Assembly (NCBI GenBank): GCA_035705985.1
Contig: DASSVP010000230.1
Span: 1 to 15,963, forward strand
DNA from: JACVRW01 sp035705985
GTDB taxonomy: Bacteria > Actinomycetota > Thermoleophilia > Solirubrobacterales > Thermoleophilaceae
Direction: 5' to 3'
DNA: 15,963 nt
Part shown: positions 11,647 to 15,963 of the stretch, in pieces
Position numbering within the stretch: the stretch's first letter is position 1
How the letters are laid out: the number at the start of each line of letters is the position of its first letter
Translations under genes and position numbers: made by a program
Notes under the pieces: model-generated
Told to the model about the DNA's origin: nothing
Database searches by the model: none
What the model saw: only the letters and a program-made list of their open reading frames with translations

Positions 11647-14052
11647 CTACGCCCCGGCCGGCACTCGGTCGCCTGCCAGGCGACGGGCCATTCGCACCTC
11701 GGTGCCCGAGCCGTTCGAGTGGCTCAGCTCCACCGAGTCCATAAGTGCCTCCATCAGCGGCAGCCCGTTTCCGCGGTAGTCGAGCGGGCCGTCCGGGCGC
11801 TCCACCCACCCGCCGCTGTCGCGGACGGTCAGGACGATCCGCCCCTCGTCCAGCTCGGCGTCCACGAAGAGCACGCCGTCGCCGAACGAGTAGCCGTGCT
11901 CGATCGCGTTCGAGCACGCCTCGTGGCACGCCATCTGCACGACCTCGATCACGTCGCCTTCGGCCCCCGCGTCGCGCAGCCAGCGGCCGAGGTCGCGGCG
12001 CATCGTCGCCAGCTCGGTCGGATCGGACGGCAGCTCGAGGTGCAGGGGCTCGGGCGCCGTCGGGAGCGTGCGCAGGGCGAGCACGGCGATGTCGTCATTC
12101 GCCGGATGGATGGCCAGCATGGCGTCGACCAGCCGCTCACACAGCTCGTTCGGGTGGCAGGCGTCCTGCGCGGCGGCGAGCCGGAGCGACTCGAGGCCCC
12201 GGTCGATCGACACGCCGCGCTCCTCCACGAGCCCATCGGTGTAGAGCACGATCGTCGATCCCGGGGCCAGCTCGGCGGAGAGCTCGCCGTGGCTCGGGCT
12301 CTCGAACACGCCGAGCGGCGGGTTCGGCGCCCCCTCCAGGTACTCGGCCTCGCCGTCCGGCGTGATCACGAGCGGCGGCACGTGCCCGGCGTTCGCGAAG
12401 CGCACGCTCGTGTGGTCCGCCTCCATCACGAGGTAGAGCAGGGTGGCCATCTGGCCGCCGTCCAGGGTGCGGACCATGCGGTCGAGCCGGTCGAGCACGC
12501 CGCTCGGCGAGTGTCCTTCGAGCGCGTAAGCGCGCATCGCGTGCCGCAGCTGCCCCATCAGGGCGGCGGCGCCGATCCCGTGCCCCACGACGTCGCCCAT
12601 CGCCACGCCCACGCGGCCGCCCTCGAGCGGGATTGCGTCGTACCAGTCACCGCCCACGTCCGCGCCACCGGGCCTGTACCGGGCAGCCACCTGGATGCCC
12701 TCGAGCGCCGGCAGCCGGTCCGGGAGGAGGCTGCGCTGCAGCATCTCGACGTTCGACAGCTCACGCTCGTACGCGCGGGCGTGCTCGATCGCGAGCCCGG
12801 CGCGGTCGGCCATCAGCACCAGCAGGCTCTCGTCCTCGAGCGAGAAGTGGCGCGACCCGCTCACGCCCACCTCCACCACGCCCGCCAACCGGCCCTTCAC
12901 CACAAGCGGGCAGGCCATCGCCGAGCTCACGCCCGCGGCGTGCATCTGCTCGTCGAGCCCGCTGCTCCCGCGCAGCTCGTGGAGCGTCAGCGGGCGGCCG
13001 CTCTCGATCACCTGCTCCAGGACGCTGCCGAGCACGACCCGCGCGCCCGGCTCGGCCTCGATCCCGGCCGCGGCGCCCACGCTGAAGAGCTGATGGTCGT
13101 GGTGGTCACGCAGCACGATCCGTACGACGTCGGCCGAGAACACCTCGCAGAGCCGGTCCACGAGCACCTGCAGGAGCTCGTCCAGCTCGAGGTGCGCGAG
13201 CGCCGCCTCCGTGACCTGCTGGAGCTTTCCGATCGTCTGCACCACGGCCTCTGCCTCGGTGCGCGCGGCGCGCTCGGCCTCGGCGCGCCGCTGCTCGGTC
13301 ACGTCCACCACCTGCCAGATGTAGCCCTGCGGCCGCTCGTGGCTGTCCGCCGTCAGCGAGACGCTCACGATCGCGTGCACGGTCTCGCCGTCGAGGCGCA
13401 TGAAGCGCTTCTCGGACTGGTCGAACAGCGGCCGGTCGCGCAGCAGCCGCCTCACCGAGTCGCGCTCGGCCTCGCGGTCGGCCGGGTGCACGAGCTCCCA
13501 CAGCGGCTGGCGCACGAGCTGCGCCGGCGTCCGGCCGAGCAGGTCGCACAGCGCGTCGTTCACCTCGAGCCAGCGGCCGTCCACGGTGCTCAGCCCCATC
13601 CCGATCGGCGCCCCCTCGAAAGCGGTCCGGAAGCGCTCCTCGGAGGCCCGCAGCTCGGCGCTCTTCTGCTGGAGCTCGAGCAGCATCGCGACCTTCGAGC
13701 GGAGCATGTCCGGGTCGACCGGCTTGAGCATGTAGTCCACGGCTCCGGCCGAGTAGCCGCGCGTGACCTGCTCGGCGTCAGCGTCGCCCGCCGTGAGGAA
13801 CACCACCGCCGTGTCCTCGTGCCGCTCGCGCCTCTTGATCAACTCGACGGTCTCGAAGCCGCTCAGCCCCGGCATCCGCACGTCCATCACGATCACCGAG
13901 AAGTCGCCGTGCAGCAGGGCCTTCAACGCCTCCTCGCCGGACGGCGCCGTGATCACCTCGCGTCCCAGCGGTTCGAGCACCGTACGGAGGGCCACGAGGC
14001 TCTCCGGCTGGTCGTCGACGACCAGGATGGCGCCTGTTACCGGTATAGCCAC
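11647..14052 (-). CDS. Response regulator with PAS, GAF, PP2C phosphatase and anti-sigma-type kinase domains
   Basis: The protein has 801 residues. Receiver domain, 8-125: acidic pair Asp13/14, phospho-acceptor Asp57 (VMDVRMP), Thr87, Lys110 (YMLKPVD). A short helix SAELRASEERF leads into PAS (about 138-254, ending VDVTEQRRAEAE). A coiled linker is followed by GAF (about 285-425). SpoIIE/RsbU-type PP2C, about 435-662: GGDWYD (467-472), GDVVGHG (486-492), YTDGLVE (604-610) and NDDIAVLAL (652-660) supply the metal-binding Asp residues. C-terminal RsbW-like HATPase, about 670-795: HEACSNAIEHGY (710-721), DSGG (745-748) and GNGLPLM (761-767). Known relatives dephosphorylate and phosphorylate STAS anti-anti-sigma factors to free or hold a sigma factor. 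GTG start at 14052 lies inside the upstream kinase gene (16-bp overlap), making that kinase the likely phosphodonor. No STAS or sigma gene is in the window. Confidence 0.93.
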   Translation of the reverse strand: MAIPVTGAILVVDDQPESLVALRTVLEPLGREVITAPSGEEALKALLHGDFSVIVMDVRMPGLSGFETVELIKRRERHEDTAVVFLTAGDADAEQVTRGYSAGAVDYMLKPVDPDMLRSKVAMLLELQQKSAELRASEERFRTAFEGAPIGMGLSTVDGRWLEVNDALCDLLGRTPAQLVRQPLWELVHPADREAERDSVRRLLRDRPLFDQSEKRFMRLDGETVHAIVSVSLTADSHERPQGYIWQVVDVTEQRRAEAERAARTEAEAVVQTIGKLQQVTEAALAHLELDELLQVLVDRLCEVFSADVVRIVLRDHHDHQLFSVGAAAGIEAEPGARVVLGSVLEQVIESGRPLTLHELRGSSGLDEQMHAAGVSSAMACPLVVKGRLAGVVEVGVSGSRHFSLEDESLLVLMADRAGLAIEHARAYERELSNVEMLQRSLLPDRLPALEGIQVAARYRPGGADVGGDWYDAIPLEGGRVGVAMGDVVGHGIGAAALMGQLRHAMRAYALEGHSPSGVLDRLDRMVRTLDGGQMATLLYLVMEADHTSVRFANAGHVPPLVITPDGEAEYLEGAPNPPLGVFESPSHGELSAELAPGSTIVLYTDGLVEERGVSIDRGLESLRLAAAQDACHPNELCERLVDAMLAIHPANDDIAVLALRTLPTAPEPLHLELPSDPTELATMRRDLGRWLRDAGAEGDVIEVVQMACHEACSNAIEHGYSFGDGVLFVDAELDEGRIVLTVRDSGGWVERPDGPLDYRGNGLPLMEALMDSVELSHSNGSGTEVRMARRLAGDRVPAGA

Positions 14053-15963
14053 ACCCGCATCAGGGAGAGCAGCTGATCGACGTCGACGGGCTTCGTGATG
14101 TAGTCCGAGGCCCCGGACGCGATGCTCTTCTCCCGGTCGCCCTTCATCGCCTTGGCGGTGAGCGCAACGATCGGCAGCCGCTGGAACTCGGGCATCTCGC
14201 GCACCGCGCGGGTGGCCTCGTACCCGTCCATCTCCGGCATCATGATGTCCATCAGGACGAGCGACACGTCGGGGTTCGCCTTGAGCGCCTCGATGCCCTC
14301 GCGGCCGTTCTCCGCGAACACCACCTCCATGCCGCGTCGCTCGAAGACGCTCGTGAGCGCGAATACGTTCCGCACGTCGTCGTCCACGATCAACACCTTC
14401 TTGCCCTCGAAGACCGCGTCCGCCATGTGCAGGCGCTCGAGCATCTGGCGCTTGTCCGCCGGCAGCCGCGCCTCCAGGCGGTGGAGGTACAGCGACGTCT
14501 CGTCCAGGAGCCGCTCAGGCGAGCGCACGTCCTTGACGACGATCGACTCGGCATAGCGCCGCAGCCGCTCCTCGTCACGCGGCGACAGCTCCCTCCGCGT
14601 GTGGACGATCACGGGCATGTTCCTGAAACGCTTGGCGCGCCGGAATCTGTCGAGGAGGCCGAACCCGCTGCCGTCCTCCAGCTCCAGATCGAGCACGACG
14701 CAGTCGTAGTCGCGGCCCTCGAGCTCCGCGAGCGCCTGCTCACGCGAGCCCACGCCCACGATCTCGACGTCGGCGCCGCCGATCAGGTCACCGAGGGCGT
14801 CGCGCTCGCGCTCGTCGGCCTCGACCACGAGCACCGAGCGGGTGCGCCGCTCGAGAAACGCGGCCAGCTGCTCGAAGACTCCGCCGAGCAGATCGGGCGT
14901 CGCGGGCTTCGACAGGCACCCGAGCGCCCCGGCGTGCCGCAGGTCGCGCTCCCCGTCGCCGTCCGCCAGCACGTACACGGGCAGGTGACGCGTCTCCGGG
15001 TGGCGCTTCAGGTGGTCCAGCACGGCCACGCCGTTGAGCTGCGGGAGATCGCGGCTCACGATCACGGCGTCGGGCATGAACTCGTGCACCAGCGCGAGCC
15101 CGGCGTCGCCCCGCAGCGCGAGCAGGCAGCGGAACCCGCGCGCATGCGCCACGGCCAGGGCCTCGCTCGCCAGCGCGCGGTCGCCCGTCATCAGCAGGGC
15201 CACGCGCTCGCCCGCGGGTAGGTCGGCGCGGTCGTCGGTGAGCGTGTCGGGCAGACCTGCGCTCTCTGCCCTGCGCCGCGACCTCGTCGCGGCGAGCTGG
15301 AGCGGGCTCGGCCCGTCCGCCACCACCGACACCGCCGCGGGCACCGGCGCCGTGCTCGGCAGGTAGAGCGTGAACGTCGAGCCCTCGCCCTCCGTGCTCT
15401 CCACGTGGATCTCGCCGCCCAGCAGGCGGGCGATCTCCCGGCTGATCGAGAGGCCGAGCCCGGTGCCGCCGAAGCGGCGGCTGATCGAGCCCTCGGCCTG
15501 CTGGAACGCCTCGAAGATGAGGCGCAGCTTGTCCGGCGGGATGCCGATCCCGGTGTCGATCACGGAGAAGGCCACCACGCCCTCCGAGCGCGCGAGCGTG
15601 TCCGCCTGGAAGTGCGCGTCGGCCGGCGCGCGGTCGATGCTGAGCCGCACCGAGCCGCTCTCCGTGAACTTGAACGCATTCGAGAGCAGGTTCTTCAGCA
15701 CCTGCTGGAGGCGCTGCTCGTCGGTGGTGATCTGCTCAGGTGCGTCGGGCGCGAGCTCGACGGCGAACTCGATCCCCTTCTCGCCCGCGACGGGCGCGAA
15801 CGACCGCTCCACGAACTCGCGCACCGAGCGCAGCTCCGTGCGTCCGGCGTGCACGTCCATCTTCCCCGCCTCGACCTTCGAGAGGTCGAGGATGTCGTTG
15901 ATCAGCGCCAGCAGGTCGGAGCCGGCGTTGTGGATCGTCGCGGCAGCGTCCACCTGCTTCGTC
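14037..15963 (-). CDS. Hybrid histidine kinase with three receiver domains (5' end outside window)
   Basis: The reading frame is open to the right edge, so the N-terminus and the phospho-accepting His are missing; about 642 residues are present. Numbering from the codon at 15953 as 1: the second HisKA helix is at about 3-32 (IHNAGSDLLALINDILDLSKVEAGK). HATPase_c is at about 75-200, with the N box LLSNAFKF (Asn92), DTGIGIPP (133-140) and FGGTGLGLSI (161-170). REC1 (about 250-365) has Ser300 where the phospho-Asp belongs and no proper acidic pair, but keeps Lys349. REC2 (about 373-490) has Glu378/Asp380, Asp422 and Lys474. REC3 (about 518-636) is complete: Asp524-526, Asp569 in MDIMMPEMDG, Lys621 in ITKPVD. 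The arrangement resembles large actinobacterial HAMP- or GAF-sensor hybrid kinases. It is co-transcribed with the downstream REC-PP2C protein (16-bp overlap), which is its probable output. Signal unknown because the sensor is outside. Confidence 0.93.
   Translation of the reverse strand, partial: TKQVDAAATIHNAGSDLLALINDILDLSKVEAGKMDVHAGRTELRSVREFVERSFAPVAGEKGIEFAVELAPDAPEQITTDEQRLQQVLKNLLSNAFKFTESGSVRLSIDRAPADAHFQADTLARSEGVVAFSVIDTGIGIPPDKLRLIFEAFQQAEGSISRRFGGTGLGLSISREIARLLGGEIHVESTEGEGSTFTLYLPSTAPVPAAVSVVADGPSPLQLAATRSRRRAESAGLPDTLTDDRADLPAGERVALLMTGDRALASEALAVAHARGFRCLLALRGDAGLALVHEFMPDAVIVSRDLPQLNGVAVLDHLKRHPETRHLPVYVLADGDGERDLRHAGALGCLSKPATPDLLGGVFEQLAAFLERRTRSVLVVEADERERDALGDLIGGADVEIVGVGSREQALAELEGRDYDCVVLDLELEDGSGFGLLDRFRRAKRFRNMPVIVHTRRELSPRDEERLRRYAESIVVKDVRSPERLLDETSLYLHRLEARLPADKRQMLERLHMADAVFEGKKVLIVDDDVRNVFALTSVFERRGMEVVFAENGREGIEALKANPDVSLVLMDIMMPEMDGYEATRAVREMPEFQRLPIVALTAKAMKGDREKSIASGASDYITKPVDVDQLLSLMRVWLYR

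Noticed and set aside
11719..14076. A 785-codon open frame on the + strand opposite the REC-PP2C gene, and similar long open frames at 380-2356 (-), 2464-4095 (-) and 4362-5597 (+)
   Set aside because: They are antisense to genes with clear domains. Their compositions are Arg/His/Val/Leu-rich, as expected from reading G/C-ending codons backwards, and no protein motif is visible. In such GC-rich DNA stops are rare in all frames.

Overview
The window is very GC-rich (about 70% by eye), with strong G/C third-position bias and tightly packed genes. Gene content suggests a high-GC actinobacterium: an arabinono-lactone/alditol-oxidase-type flavoenzyme, a low-molecular-weight thioredoxin reductase, an LPxTG-type wall protein, a two-domain SCP2 protein fused to an R2lox-like oxidase, and a REC-PAS-GAF-PP2C-HATPase regulator. 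Solirubrobacterales/Thermoleophilia is my best guess. This is inference from style and content; no rRNA or marker gene is present.

Layout. Positions 1-36 hold three copies of a 7-base arm that can form two competing hairpins, followed by a small zinc-ribbon ORF (71-250, +). An EamA/RhtA exporter (397-1254, -) and a fold-type III PLP aldolase/deaminase (1253-2467, +) diverge from a shared CCATGG, so their start codons overlap by 2 bp. The aldolase overlaps by 94 bp a Tat-exported type I sulfatase (2374-4185, +), which ends at a hairpin shared with a convergent minus-strand operon.

That operon (8577 down to 4239) reads PAP2-type membrane phosphatase, UPF0104/LPG-synthase-like flippase, thioredoxin reductase, FAD sugar-lactone/alditol oxidase. 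Every junction is coupled: two TGATG-type overlaps, then TrxB and the oxidase in the same frame separated by a single TAG. Divergent from it is a small secreted Pro/Gly/Glu-rich protein with an LPHTG sorting signal (8677-9186, +). Its 3' end overlaps the convergent end of the next minus-strand operon: an MBL-fold hydrolase (11484-10834) coupled by a GTGA overlap to the SCP2-SCP2-R2lox fusion (10837-9128). Upstream of the hydrolase lies an AT-rich interrupted palindrome (11562-11608).

The right third is a signalling operon on the minus strand. The C-terminal 642 residues of a hybrid histidine kinase with three receiver domains (the first apparently dead) overlap by 16 bp an 801-aa REC-PAS-GAF-PP2C-HATPase protein. 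Together they look like a phosphorelay feeding an RsbU/RsbW-type partner switch that would act on a STAS protein and sigma factor outside the window. The kinase gene runs off the right edge.

Most notable items: the SCP2-SCP2-(EF-hand-like loop)-R2lox fusion, which keeps all six metal ligands and the Val/Tyr pair of R2lox; the TrxB/oxidase same-frame single-stop junction; and the palindrome before the hydrolase. I see no CRISPR array, tRNA, rRNA, insertion sequence or defence system.
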